Shown: positions 48,064 through 60,825 of the stretch, piece after piece | Layout of the letters: each line of letters starts with the position of its first letter | Position numbering within the stretch: the first letter of the stretch is position 1 | Origin: Haematobia irritans | Taxonomy: Eukaryota; Arthropoda; Insecta; Diptera; Muscidae | Reading direction: 5' to 3' | DNA: 64,000 bases | Assembly (NCBI RefSeq): GCF_050003625.1 | Contig: NC_134398.1 | Coordinates: 105,396,423 to 105,460,422 of the forward strand | Notes under the pieces: generated by a model | What the model was told of the DNA's origin: nothing | Databases searched by the model: none | What the model saw: only the letters and a program-made list of their open reading frames with translations | Translations under genes and position numbers: made by a program

Positions 48064-49757
48064 TTCATTGGCTCAAGCAACATTCTTCGATATTGTCTCA
48101 AGGGGATCTACTGTTCAAGAACTAAAGTCATCAATTTGGTTTTCTGGCCCAGATTTTCTTACTCAGGAGTCAGAGAAATGGCCCCCAAACAGGTGTGATG
48201 AAATTGACCATGAAACCGTGAACAAAGAGAAACGGAAGACTACTCTGAATCTTCAGTTACAACCCAACAGAGTTTCACAATTTGTTGAAGATTGCAGCTC
48301 ATATATAAAAATCATTCGAGTTGTTGCCTGGATATTTCGCTTTTTCTACAACTTATCGTCTTCAAAATCGACTTTTGCCACTACTGACACTTTACAACCA
48401 CAAGAACTAGATCGCGCTGTTCTGTCTATTGTATGGAGTATTCAACAAACACATTTTAAAGACGATATAAAGCGTGCATTAAAGAAACAAGACCCTGAAG
48501 GTTCCCTAAAATGTCTCATCCCGTTTATTGACTCTTCAAGTGGCATAGATATTCTGAAGGTTGGAGGTCGATTGGTATTGGCTGATATTCCTGAGGCACA
48601 AAAACATCCAACTATTTTGCCAAAGGACAACAACTTTGTAATTTGTTACGTTCGCCATCCTCATATCAAAAATTATCACGCTGGCCCAAAGGCCTTGGTT
48701 TCGCTGACCCGAATGCGCTACTGGGTAATCAACTTACGAAGTCTTTGCCGCAAGATCGTTAACTCATGTCCCCATTGCCTTCGCTATCGGCCAAAACGTC
48801 TTCAACAAATGATGTCAAATTTGTGTGGATCGTCTTAACCCATCCAGAGTTTTTGCGAGATGTGCCGTGGATTTCTATGGTCCTGTCAACACTTACTTAC
48901 GCATTCGAGGTAAAATACCTTATAAGACTTACATTGCTGTTTGTGTTTGTCTCGCAACAAAAGCAGTCCACATCGAAGCTGTCTCCGATTTGTCAACAGA
49001 CGCTTTCATCGCAGCGCTCAAAAGAATGATTGGTCGAAGAGGTTTACCGATGGACATCTATTGCGACAATGGCACTAACTTTGTCGGCGCGAACTCAAAA
49101 CTGAAGGACCTGAAAATTTTTCTCTTTGATCAAAATCATCAAAATGAAATAATTAATTGTGCCAATGAATTCGTAAATTTTCATTTCATTCCGCCACGTG
49201 CGCCCCATTTTGGCGGGCTATGGGAGGCTGCCGTCAAATCAGCCAAAGGCCAGTTGAATCGAACCCTTTCGAACACTCGACTTACTTTTGAAGAACTTGT
49301 CACAGCACTAGTCGAAATTGAATCCATTTTAAACTCAAGGCCGATTTCCCCGATGTCATCTGACCCCAGCGATTTTGAAGCTCTCCCTCCAGGCCACTTC
49401 ATCACTGGCAGTGCCTTACGCTCTCTACCTGAACGTGAAGTCACATCAAACAATATAAGCAATCTGGAACACTGGTCTCAGATTACAGCAATAAAACAAC
49501 GATTTTGGAAGAAATGGTCTCATGAGTACATTAACGAACTGCAAGTTAGAAATAAATGGACTGCCTCTGTCTCAAATATCGCTATTGGTTCACTGGTTTT
49601 GGTTCACGAAGATAACATTCTTCCTCAAAAATGGTTCATGGGAAGAATCATCAACGCTGTTCTTGGACGAGACGGACGCATTCGAGTAGCCGATGTCAAT
49701 ACCATGAAGGGAGTTATACGCCGACCTATTCACAAACTCGCACTGCTAGTAAAATGA
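48064..49757 (+). pseudogene. BEL/Pao pol 3' half: integrase region
   Basis: From the RNase H tail it runs through the connector (DIVSRGSTVQEL), the HHCC zinc finger (HPHIKNYHAG with CPHCLRYRPK), the integrase core (FYGPVNTYL, IYCDNGTNFVG and PPRAPHFGGLWEAAVK for D, D, E) and a C-terminal domain ending VIRRPIHKLALL. A frameshift lies near 48825. About 100 bp seems missing just after 48080. Integrase joins retroelement cDNA to the chromosome. Its 5' partner lies inverted at 54949-58229. Confidence 0.92.
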
Positions 49758-49781
49758 AAGAGTCCTTTCAATGGGCCGGCA

Positions 49782-50407
49782 TGTTAGGTCATCGTATAAA
49801 TGTTATGTTTTTCATTTTTAATTATTTCAATTTCAATTTTTAAATTTTCATTTCATACTATTGTACTTCATTTTTTTGTTTACTATGTTTGCTTTTATCA
49901 TTGATATTTTATTTATTTGTTTATTACTTTTACTTTTTACATATTTTTTTATTTATTTCATGTCGTTTGGTTGTTCTTGTTAATTGCAATTTACTTCGCG
50001 TTATTCATTTGTGCATACCTGTTGTTTTGTTTACCTCTGCCTCTATCGATGCTTTCTCTGCTTAGGTTATCTTAAGCAGAGCAAAGGCATCGATCGAGGC
50101 AAGCATACATATTGTCATTGTTGTTGTTGTTGTCTTCTAGCTGTCGCTTAGAAGACAAACAAACGAAACAACCAATGAAGGGCACAAACATACATATGTA
50201 TATACATTTTATTTTTGATTCCCTTTTTTGTCGTCATTCCCGCATAGGTAGAATTTTAAATAATAAAGTTTTTGTAATCGAACTGTCAACATCTCTCGTC
50301 CTCTTATTTTATCGTGTTTCAAACTGGCCCTTAAATTAAATTTTGCAAAGTGTTTTAAATTAATAAATAAAGACTTTGCCGGTTAGGAAAAAGCTCCTAA
50401 TCGTACA
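49782..50407 (+). mobile_element. BEL/Pao LTR 1 (3' LTR)
   Basis: It starts TGTTAGGTCATCG just after a purine-rich GGGCCGGCA and ends TAATCGTACA. It matches 59006-59970 in inverse orientation. Landmarks: CTGCTTAGGTTATCTTAAGCAG palindrome region near 50060 and AATAAAG near 50265. It is followed directly by LINE sequence at 50408. Confidence 0.92.
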
Positions 50408-53400
50408 ACCTCTCTCATTGCTAATATTTCAGCCTGAAAAACACTACAGTGATTAAGTAATCTTTTCGCTATTCGAAGTTCCAGATCATTAGAATATACT
50501 CCGAAACCCAATTGTACATCCAATTTGGAGGCATCAGTGTAGAAATCTATATATTCTTTAATCCCCGGGGTGTGCACCACATCTCACTGTGTGCACCACG
50601 TCTCACTGTTGGGGATTAGAGTCTCAAACTTTTTGTCGAAAAGTGGGCTCGCCAAAGTGTAATCCACTACGTTAGGCACATCTAACATTATTTTGAGGAC
50701 CGAACTGTGACCGTAACTTTTTTCCGACCACAGCGATAGCTCGCGCAACCGCACAGCCGTTGTTGCAGCTGACTGTTTGGCCAAAATGTCTAAAGGCAAC
50801 AGATGCAGCATGACATTAAGGGAGTTTGTTCCTGTCTTGCTGAATGCACCTGAGATACACAAGCACGCCATACGCTGAACTTTGTCTAAACTTGTCGGCT
50901 AGTGAAGTGCCGGCCACCAGACTACAACACCATATAGCATTATAGGTCTAACCACTGCCGTGTATAGCCAATGCACAATTTTTGGTTTTAGTCCCCACTT
51001 TTTTCCTATTGCCTTTTTGCACGAGTACAAAGCTACAGTTGCCTTCCTCGCCCTTTCTTCAATATTAAGCTTAAAGATCAGCTTCCTGTCCAAAATAACG
51101 CCAAGGTATTTTGCACAATCACCAAAGGGAATTTCAATACCCCCTAAGGAAATAGGCCTAACCGTGGGAGTTCTGCGATCTTTGCAGTACATGACTAATT
51201 CTGTCTTTGCTGGATTTACACCAAGACCATTATCTTTCGCCCATTTCTCAGTCATCCGGAGAGCTCTCTGTATAATATCTCTGATTGTGGATGGAAATTT
51301 TCCCCTGACTGCTAGCGCCACATCATCTGCGTATGCCCCCACTTTTATCCTTTCTTTATCTAGGGAAACCAGAAGGTTGTTTATAGCAACATTCTAAAGA
51401 AGAGGTGATAGAACTCCTCCTTGGGGAGTGCCTCTGTTCACATACCTTTGTATGTTTGCTTGCCCTAGTATGGCTGAAATTCGTCTCTTCCTTAGAAGTT
51501 TGTCTAACAGCCTGAGTATACATGGATCAACATTCAGAGTTGTCAGTCCATTTAATATCGAGCTCGGATGGACATTATTGAACGCCCCTTCGATGTCTAG
51601 AAACGCCACGATTGTGTATTCTTTGACAGATAGTGAGCTTTCAACAAAGCTGACTAGTTCATGCAATGCGGTCTCCGTAGACCTGCCCTTCGAGTATGCA
51701 TGTTGTCGTTTCGAGAGCAAACTTGAATTCACGCTGGTTCTAAGATACATGTCTATCATCCTCTCCAGGGTTTTAAGTAGGAATGAGGATAAGCTGATTG
51801 GTCGGAAATCCTTCGCATTCGAGTGAGAGGCTTTTCCTGCTTTAGGTATGAAGATGACTTTTGTTTCCCTCCACTTTTCTGGAATATATGCTAAGTTTAC
51901 ACATCGTTTATATATCACCGTCAACCAGGGGATAATTCTTTCAGCCACTGCTTGTAATTCCGCCGGAGTAATTCCATCAGGTCCGGGGGATTTGAATGGT
52001 CCAAAGCTATTTAAAGCCCATTTTATTCTATATTCCGACACAATTTCCTCGATAGGAAATGACCGCCGAGCCTCTGTTACACCGACAGAACATGGTTCAA
52101 CCGTCTGATTTCCAGTGAAGTGTGTGTCCAAAAGTACCTTCAACGTCTCCTCACTGGACGTTGTCCAATTTCCCTCCGATGTTTTAATGAAACCTGGAGC
52201 GGTGTTAGTGGATGCTAGTACCTTCCGTAGTCTGGAAGCCTCTGACGTATTCTCAATACTGCTACAGTAATCGTCCCAAGAGTTTAGTTGAGACCTTCTC
52301 AGTTCTCGTTTATATGCTCTCAGATTCATCTTGTAAGTGTCCCAATCCTCCGGAGCTCTTGTGGACTTTGCTTTGTTAAAGAGCTTCCTGCAGGATTTCC
52401 TCATACTACTTAACTCCGTAGTCCTCCATGGCGGCCGATGTTTTCCCCTTGGCTTTCCTCTAGGGCAAGCAGCTTTCAGTGACATGTTGAAGGCCTTAGT
52501 AATCCGCTCCACTGCGTGTTCGATATCCTGCACAGTGCTCATATTTGTCTCTGGCATTTCCGGTATCCTCAAATTGAACGATTTTCTATACCTATTCCAA
52601 TCAGCTTTCTTAACATTTGGCGGAAATATGGTCTTTGAAGTACGAACAGCCAATCTGAAACTGATGTAGCGATGATCTGAGAAGCTATGTTCCCTCAAAA
52701 CTTGCCACTCAGATATCTTATCATTCAGTTCCGGAGAGGTCAACATGACATCTAACACCTCTTGTCTGTCCCTGCTGACGAAGGTTGGTGCATCTCCCTT
52801 ATTGCAAACTACCAGGTTAGTACGCAAAATAAACTCTATTAGCGACTCTCCCCTTGCATTAGTATCACTACTTCCCCAAATACTATGATGTGCATTTGCA
52901 TCGCATCCCATAATGAGTTTTGTCTTTGTTTTTAGTGACTCCTCAACTAAGGTCTTAGGTTAGGTTATGTGGCAGCCCGATGTATCAGGCTCACTTAGAC
53001 TATTCAGTCCATTGTGATACCACAGTGGTGAACTTCTCTCTTATCACTGAGTGCTGCCCGATTCCATGTTTAGCTCAATGACAAGGGACCTCCTTTTTAT
53101 AGCCGAGTCCGAACGGCGTTCCACATTGCAGTGAAACCACTTAGAGAAGCTTTGTAACCCTCAGAAATGTCACCAGCATTACTGAGGTGGGATAATCCAC
53201 CGCTGAAAAACTTTTTGGTGTTCGGTCGTAGCAGGAATCGAACCCACGACCTTGTGTATGCAAGGCGGGCATGCTAACCATTGCACCACGGTGGCTCCCA
53301 ACTAAGGTCTTAACGGCACAGGGTGGAATCTCCCTATCAATCCCATGTAGACCGAAGATACCCAATATTTGCATTTGGATATCTCTAGACTGGCTACGAC

Positions 53401-54948
53401 AGTGTCTGCATTGCTTAATGAAGGAAGCAGAAACAAGTTTAGTTCGTTTTTAGCAATTATACATGCTCGATTTATATCGTTACCGGTATTATGCAAAAGT
53501 TTGAAACCCGGAGTGCTTAATTCACAGATCTTGTTCTTATATATGTATGGTTCTTGAATAAGAACTATATCTATGCCTCCTTTCATCAGGAGAACTTTTA
53601 AGGCAGCACAAGCGGTCTTACAATGGTGAAGATTTATCTGGAGGAACCGCAGAACCATCCAAATTTTCAACCACCGTCACATCAGCCGCTTCAATTGAGT
53701 CATCGAGGGCTTCCTCTTCACAGATCTCGGTGACTCTCGCAACAATCCGCGGTTCAGGTTTGGTGAGGTTTGAGCCTGTAGAAACTTCCCGCATATGATT
53801 TTCGCCATAGTCTGCAGGTTTTATGTCTCCTTCGGCTTCGCTAGGAGATTTTTTCACTGATGACTCTACCGGAGGCTGGTCCGTTTCGGAATCCTTTGGC
53901 TGATCGCTTTTGTGTACCTTTATATGGATATCGTGAGAGCCATAACTTACATGTCCTTGGGTCTGGGCTAGATGTGGCAGCGACACTATGTTTAATATAA
54001 ACACCGCAAGTCGTCTTGGTCCATCCACCTCATCCAATCGACCAACCTTCCAATCGGCGGTTGGAAGATCTGGGTTACATTCTTTTAGTCTCTCTAGTAT
54101 TGACTCAGGATCAGGAGGGTTTGCCGGTATCCATGCATGTGCTCTAGGTTTAGCCGGTATGTCTTTTTTATCGACTAACTCCAAAGCGGCTCCTTCCCAA
54201 ACGTCACCAATCAGCATCAATGCAGCTTTAAAGCAATCCATAGACCTCTGGTCCGCAAAAGCTATTAACTTATATCGTCCTTGATACCATCCAGCATCTT
54301 GCCGTCGAGGACTTGGTCCGGGAAACTTTTTTCACACCTCTGAGTAGACACCAGACATCGCGTTCTCAATTTCCCCCCATTTTTGCCTTGGAATCATACC
54401 GTCCAATGCTCCATTATTAATAATAGCCATCACAAGGCTGTCTTTTGCAACTGAGGCAAACGATCTTTGATCCCGTTTAGAGGATGGCAGCTCATCCGGT
54501 GATCGTTCCCTTTTTCCAGCTTCAAGAATTCCTTGAGCTCATTTTAAGGAATCGCTTTGCTTAGCCGACAACGTGCTTGGGTCGTCTGATCCTAATTTCT
54601 TTAGGATAAACAAAACATTTCTTCGTTCCTTGAATCTCTTTCGAGAGAGATTGCCTCCTTTTGATGTCGTCACCTTAGAAAAGGTTCGACTTGCCAAAGT
54701 GTCACCACCAGTCGACCCGTCTACAGGTCGACTAATTGGACCTGACTCTTGGTCGCTGCCCAAATTTATAACTTCAGTCGTTACCCGTCCACTGGGCCCT
54801 GAAGTTATCAACCCAGTGGATGACTTTGAATTTCGCTGCATGGTGGTTTATTATTTCCAGCACACGTGAAATTCGTAATAAGTACTTATTACGATGAAAT
54901 ACTCCGCTATTAGAAAACACGTCCGTTCAATTCGACGGTTGAATAAAT
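50408..54948 (-). pseudogene. LINE copy B (probably chimeric), 5' end to RNase H
   Basis: On the minus strand: 5' end at 54948, ORF1 ATG at 54841, ORF2 from about 53670, SINE in the endonuclease region, RT from about 52300 to 50900, RNase H cut at 50408 by the LTR. ORF1 has stops near 54537 and 54333 (Trp and Arg codons turned to TGA). ORF2 has a one-base deletion near 53355, and TAG codons near 51396 and 50900. One long open part (51394-52911, 505 codons) keeps PGPDGITPAEL, AFLDIEGAFNNV and GTPQGGVLSPLL; YADDVALAV follows in the next piece. Confidence 0.92.
52957..53299 (-). mobile_element. tRNA-derived SINE inside LINE copy B
   Basis: The minus strand starts GGGAGCCACCGTGGTGCAA and ends with GGGCTGCCACATAACCTAACC-type tail. 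The duplication AACTAAGGTCTT flanks it (52945-52956, 53300-53311). Confidence 0.97.
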
Positions 54949-55864
54949 AATGAAGAACTATCTGCGAGTCAGTCCACAAAAATACGGAACTTTTTGGAAT
55001 GTTAAGAATATTTTTTGTTTTCATATATAATCGAGACAAAAGTTGCGCTCCACACTGTTCTAAATTCGGCAATGACTTTCGTTTGATTGGGGCAACTCTA
55101 GATTTAGCTCTGTAAAGTTGTGAATGCACTTTACCAGACATAGTTTTGACTCTGATATAGAGACGACAACCATAAGCTCGAATTGAAGAATCACAGAACC
55201 CATGCAATTGGATGGAAATTGGATTGGGACAAACAATAGCGAGAAATTTGAAAAGCAGGTAATAATTCGAAATCGTGAACTAAATTCATCCAAGCAGTAT
55301 GTAAGTCTTGTGGAACTGATTCATCCCAGCCAATGTGGAGTATCCATAGTTCTTGAAGGATAATTTTGGTTTTTATTATAAGAGGTGCCAGAAATCCAAG
55401 ACGATCGAAAAGCGAAGACGAGAGTGACAAAATTGTGCGTTTTGTTACTGATCCAGAGTAGGACTTAGGCGAGAAAGAAAATAAGAAATGATCTGTTTGT
55501 TGGTCCCAAGAAATGCCCAATGCACTTGTAACTGAAGACTCGTCCAAATTCAAATCTTTAACCGTTTTATCATTGCGAAAACTCTTATGATTTGAATACC
55601 ATTTATCCAATTCGAAACAAGCCATTTGCAAAATTTCAGTAACTTGGTACTTCAGTTCGGATAATTCTTCGATAGTTTCAGCACCTCCAAGAAAATCATG
55701 AACATAGAAAGAAGTTATAATAGCCCTTGCGCCAAGCTCAAAACTATCCATAAATTCATCAGCAATATACTGCAATGAGCGAACCGTGAGAAAAGGGGCA
55801 GCTGAAGTTCCATATGTGACAGTGTTTAACTGGTACGTTTTTATTTCATCTTGATTTGAGTATC
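54949..55864 (-). pseudogene. BEL/Pao pol middle: RT C-terminal part and RNase H
   Basis: Read in several frames on the minus strand: an RT active-site segment YVHDFLGG (55700), then SLFDRLGFLAP typical of BEL/Pao, then RNase H with GFCDSS and TDSQ motifs. The canonical BEL motif is YVDD; here the first Asp is His (GAT to CAT). The sequence stops at 54949 in the RNase H motif, exactly at the LINE insertion. Confidence 0.88.
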
Positions 55865-55865
55865 T

Positions 55866-57251
55866 TCACAAAATATATTGAAATCTACGATCTCTCTGGT
55901 CCATCAAATCTTGCCTATACATTTTTACAATATCGGCAGTGAGAGCGAAGCGATACAAGCTAAAACGTAGAAGCAGTAAAAATAATTCTTCTTGAATTGT
56001 AGGGCCAAACATTAAAATATCATTTAACGATTTGTGATTTGATGTGGGGCAAGATGCGTCAAAAACGACACGAAGTTTAGTCGACGTACTGTTCGGTTTG
56101 AAGACGCAGTGATGAGGAATATGATAGTGTGGTTCATGTAGTTTCGGATTTTTCACCAGGCTCATGTGTCCCGAATCTTCGTACTCCTTCATGAACGAGA
56201 CATACTTTGCTTTCAAATCTGCATCACGGTTAAGACGTCGTTCTAGAGAAGCAAAATGTAATGCAGTATTGCGATAGACACCAAGAGAATTAGAAGTTTC
56301 CTTGAATGGTAGCCTAACAACAATTCTACCTGATGATTCACGAGACACAGTATTTTGAAAGAATTTCTCACATTCCATTTGTTCTGGTGTGAATTCGTTT
56401 CCGTTGTCGTTGATTTCCTCAACTTTCCAAAGATGTTCCAAATTAATGTTAATTTCTTCTTCAATTGAAAGCAAATATGCTGAACTGAAATTATTATCCC
56501 TAGAAGCATTATATTTGCCAGTGATAATCCACCCAAATAAAGTTTTTTGTAGTTTTGGTAGGTCTGGGCCAAGTTTGATTTGACCAACGGACAAAATATC
56601 GAAGAATGTTTCTGTACCAATAAGCAAATCGATTTTCTTAGATTTAAAGAAACTTTCATCAGCAAGTTGAGTATTAGGAGGCAGATTCCATGTGGAGACA
56701 TCCAGTTCCGAATCAGGTTGATACGATATGTGTGGTGTGATACAAAAGGAAAGTTGCACTTCATAGTCAGTTATCCGAGATTTAACAGTTGTGGAACAAT
56801 TATGCTTGATTTTTGTACAAGTGCTTCCAATGCTAGAAACTTCAACTGATTTTTTAACTCGTTGTAGTTTCAGACGATGTGCAAACTCATCTGTGACGAA
56901 ATTTACTTGTGAACAAGAATCTAGAAGAGCCCTTCCTATCTTATACGAGCCAGAATCGTCTTTAACGAGAACCATTGCAGTTGCGAGAAGAATATGAGGA
57001 GACGACCCTTCCATGTGTGTATGGACTGAGGCAGATGTATTGTTAGTGACAGCGCTGGAGGTGGATGGCGTTGGCTCTGGAGTAGTCGATCTTGGACCCA
57101 ACTGGGAACGATGAAACATGGTGTGATGCGATCGAGAACAGGTTTTGCATTTAAACGATGATGGGCAATTAGTCACTTGATGACCTTTAGCAAGACAATT
57201 AATGCAAAGGCCAAGTTTTTTGGCATTTTCACACCGAATGGACACACCCAT
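55866..57251 (-). pseudogene. BEL/Pao pol: zinc knuckles, protease, RT N-terminal part
   Basis: 461 open codons. It starts with CENAKKLGLCINCLAKGH and CKTCSRSHHTMFH zinc knuckles, then a Pro/Ser/Thr-rich linker, the aspartic protease-like segment ALLDSCSQVNFVTDE, a connector with LIGTETFFDIL, and RT beginning with HHCVFKPNSTSTKLRVVFDAS and ending in LTADIVKMYRQ (first catalytic Asp). A frameshift ends it near 55866. Confidence 0.92.
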
Positions 57252-58229
57252 TAAAGCGTTGGTATTGCGCTATATAATAATCAGATTTAGAACAAAAGGC
57301 ACAAACACGTTTTGTACACGAGAAAGAATACCCTTGTTTGGATGGCTTTTGCGAAGATTTTCCAGAATGGTGTTCCGGACGACGAGAAGTTGTGTTTGTG
57401 TAAATATTGACATCTTCTTCAAGAACCTTGGAACAATTATCCCAAGTTGGCAATTGGCTAAAGTCGAGAGAGTCTTTCCATTTGCGTTTGGTATCGCCAT
57501 CAACCTTTTGCATAATAATGTGAATCAGCATTGCGTTGACAATATCATTATCTGAACCAAGCGATTGTAATGAACTGTAAAGTGCTGAAACATTATCCAC
57601 AAGGCTTCTTAATTGACCAGAATTTGACTTTGAGACATCAGGAAGTTCAAAGAGAGTTGAAATATTTTCCATAAAAATCAATGTATTGTTGTCGTAGCGA
57701 GATTTTAGACGTTCTAACGCATTGGGATAATTTTCATTCGTGATTTGAAATGCTTTCACAGTTTCCAGAGCATGCCCTTAGAGGCAGTTTAGTAAATGGT
57801 TGAATTTTTCGATATTGGAGAGCCCATGTTCACGATCGATAATTTGTTTAAAAGAAGTAATGAAATTTTTCTATTAAAGCTAGGTAATTTTAGACGAGGG
57901 AGTTTATTTGTTGGTACCGGTATAGAAAATGATGATTCGGACAATGTTGTGTTATGCCCTTCATCAGTAAGTTGGTGTTGTATGTTAGAACTGATATAGC
58001 AATACAAGTCCTCAATGTCTCCACGACCATTGTCATCAGGGTCAAGATTTTCAATTTTTGTTTGGGTCGAAAGAATTTGTTTAAAATATGATTCTAAGAT
58101 TCCAAGGCCACACTTCAAATCCGCGACAGAAAGAATTTTATTTTTGGCATTTGCCTCAATCACTGTTTTTATACGAGAAATATTTTTCTTCGTTATGGTA
58201 CGTTGTTGTTTTAATTCTTCCAAACTCAT
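57229..58229 (-). pseudogene. BEL/Pao gag region
   Basis: Starts MSLEELKQQRT at 58229 with a coiled-coil-like N-terminus (KNISRIKTVIEANAKN) and LPRLKLPSF, the signature preceding the gag capsid-like (DUF1759-type) domain. After a frameshift near 57780 it resumes AFQITNENYPNALERLKSRY and continues to the zinc-knuckle frame. The protein would package element RNA in the cytoplasm. Confidence 0.88.
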
Positions 58230-58984
58230 GTTTTTTCAAAATGGAGAAATGACCGCACAAATTTATACAAAATTATTACGTAACAGTGAGGAGACAAAGC
58301 TTGCAAAATATACAACAACAAAATTTTATTTAAATTATTTTGCAGTACAATTATTGGCCAATAAAAAAAAATATTAAATGAATCAAACGGCTTGAATTTG
58401 GGACAACACACATTTATTGGCTTTATTTGTAATAAATCACAATGTTTTATGTTTGTACCACTCTTGAGACAAATTTGAAACTATTGCTTTATGATGGCTT
58501 TGCAATGGCAATTAAATGGAAACACAATAATTTTGTTTAAATGGCTCACAAGAACACACCCGCCAGACAAAACAGTTTTATTGGAAAATATTTCAAAAAT
58601 TTGAATGTTAAAGTATTTTCCTTTTTTATATTGGAATTGGAGCAGAATTAGTAATAGCAAATTTGTTTAATTTTTATTGTTCACCACTGTGACTTGATTT
58701 TGTACACAATAATTGGGATGTTTTTGATTGTAATTAATCGAGACAAATATTTCAATAAATTTGATTGATTTAGAACGAACAATTTATTTGAGTTATTTCA
58801 CTTGGGTTTGTTCTTTGTTGGGAAATATGTACACTGCACTTGGTGATTTCATTGGTTTTTGTTTGCGATAATACGAGAAAGTGTTTTTAATTTCCAAATT
58901 GTTTAAAAAATTTCCCACGAAAATGACGAGAAAATAGAGAACTTCCCCACGAAAACGATAAATTGTTTGTAATATTTTCACACT
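58230..58984 (-). other. BEL/Pao leader between PBS and gag
   Basis: AT-rich, without open frames, lying between the primer site and the gag ATG. It is long for a leader (about 750 bp) and may include an unrecognised insertion. Confidence 0.5.
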
Positions 58985-59002
58985 GTCCTGTCACGGTCGC
59001 CA
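58985..59002 (-). promoter_or_regulatory. Probable tRNA primer-binding site
   Basis: On the minus strand TGGCGACCGTGACAGGAC lies 3 nt after the LTR. TGG start and position fit a PBS; from memory it resembles the 3' end of a tRNA-Arg, with a mismatch. Confidence 0.6.
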
Positions 59003-59005
59003 AAA

Positions 59006-59970
59006 TTTACGATTAGGAGCTTTTTCCTAACCGGCAAAGTCTTTATTTATTAATTTAAAAAACTTTGCAAAAATTAATTTAAGGGCCAGTGTGAAACACG
59101 ATAAAATAAGAAGACGAGAGATGTTGACAGTTCGATTACAAAATTACAAAAACTTTATTATTTAAAATTCTACCTATGCGGGAATGACGACAAAAAAGGG
59201 AATCAAAAATAAAATGTATATAAATATGTATGTTTGTGCCCTTCATTGGTTGTTTCGTTTGTTTGTCTTCTAAGCGACAGTTAGAAGACAACAACAATGG
59301 CAATATGTATGCTGGTCTCGATCGATGCCTATGCTCTGCTTAAGATAACCTAAGCAGAGAAAGCATCGATAGAGGCAGAGGTAAACAAAACAACAGGTAT
59401 GCACAAATGAATAACGCGAAGTAAATTGCAATTAACCTTTAACCGGTGAGGTGAAATTTTTTGCGTAATTTGCGACGTGTGGTAAATTTTACCCCCTCTT
59501 TTACATTAATATTTTTTCTGTAAAAAAAATGGTTTTTTTGTATCATTATTATATTTGTTGATTAGTAAACATTGTATTTAACGAAAATAAAACAATATTT
59601 CGAAATATTATATGTTCTTTCAATGATTAACATATACTTTATCTCACACGTCTTTTTTAAAATATATGTAAACGAGTGTTCGAGGTGGTAAATTTTACCA
59701 CCACGTACCCAGTTAAAGGTTAACAAGAACAACCAAACGACATGAAATAAATAAAAAATATGTAAAAAGTAAAAGTAATAAACAAATAAATAAAATGAAA
59801 CCAAATAAATAAAATATCAATGAGTAAAGCAAACATAGTAAAAAAAAAAATAAAGTACAATAGTATGAAATGAAAATTTAAAAATTTAAAAATTGAAATA
59901 ATGAAAATTTAAAAATTGAAATTGAAATAATTAAAAATGAAAAACATAAAATTTATACGATGACCTAACA
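59006..59970 (-). mobile_element. BEL/Pao LTR 2 (5' LTR) with an inserted MITE
   Basis: Inverse of LTR 1 plus a 284 bp MITE at 59436 and a short A/T duplication near 59880-59930. It ends CCTAACA at 59970 and abuts LINE sequence (AAGGTGG...). Confidence 0.92.
59436..59719. mobile_element. 284 bp piggyBac-type MITE in the LTR
   Basis: The ends CCTTTAACCGGTGAGG and inverted CCTTTAACTGGGTACG are flanked by TTAA (59432-59435, 59720-59723). The empty site TTGTTAATTGC is intact in LTR 1 at about 49980. GTGGTAAATTTTACC words near both ends. No ORF of note. Confidence 0.95.
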
Positions 59971-60825
59971 AAGGTGGCGAATTGGCTGAGAAGTAATGTT
60001 CCAAAAAATGTGGGCATTAATATATACTCAGACAGTCAACCTGCAATAAAATCCTTGGAATCTGTGTTCCTCAACTCGAAAACAGCCATCGACTGCCGCA
60101 AATCTCTCAATGAGATGGCTGAGCAGTACACCTAATATGGGTGCCTGGCCATAGGAACATACCGGGGAACTGCGAAGCGGATGAGTTGGCAAGGCTAGGG
60201 ACTACCTTACATATTCCAGGGGAACTAGAATCTGTTGGTATGCCCCTGGCTACCTGCAAGCTCATGCTGCGTGAGAAGACTGTTATGACTGTTATGATGG
60301 CAAATGTTCGATGGGAGAATTGCAGGGGCTGTAACGACACCAAGCAAATATGGCCCCATTTAAACTTAAACCGCACACTAGATATGCTAGTGTTCTCGAG
60401 ACGTCAGATATCACTCCTGATATCTGCTATAACGGGTCGCTGCCTGATAGGCGATTTTGCAAAAACTATAGGCACGAATTATAATGACTATTGTATGAGC
60501 TGTCATTATGCGGAGGAAAAGGAATAAATTAAACACCTCTTGTGTGAGTGTCTTGCATTTTGTGTAAAGTGCAAGCAACTTTTAGGAGCATATAGCTTCA
60601 GATTACTGGCGGATCTGGAAAACGTTAACTTAAGCAGTCTGCTAATGTTTTTGGAACAATCTGGTTGGTTCAACAAAGAACAAGTATATACGGCCGTAAG
60701 TTCGGCCAGGCCATCCACAATCGAATTACTTAAGTTGCGGTAACGTTTGCCGATGGCAAGGTATCTTAAAACCTCCTAACACCATCTTCTAAATTGTATG
60801 TAAGTCCATACGTGGTATATATTAA

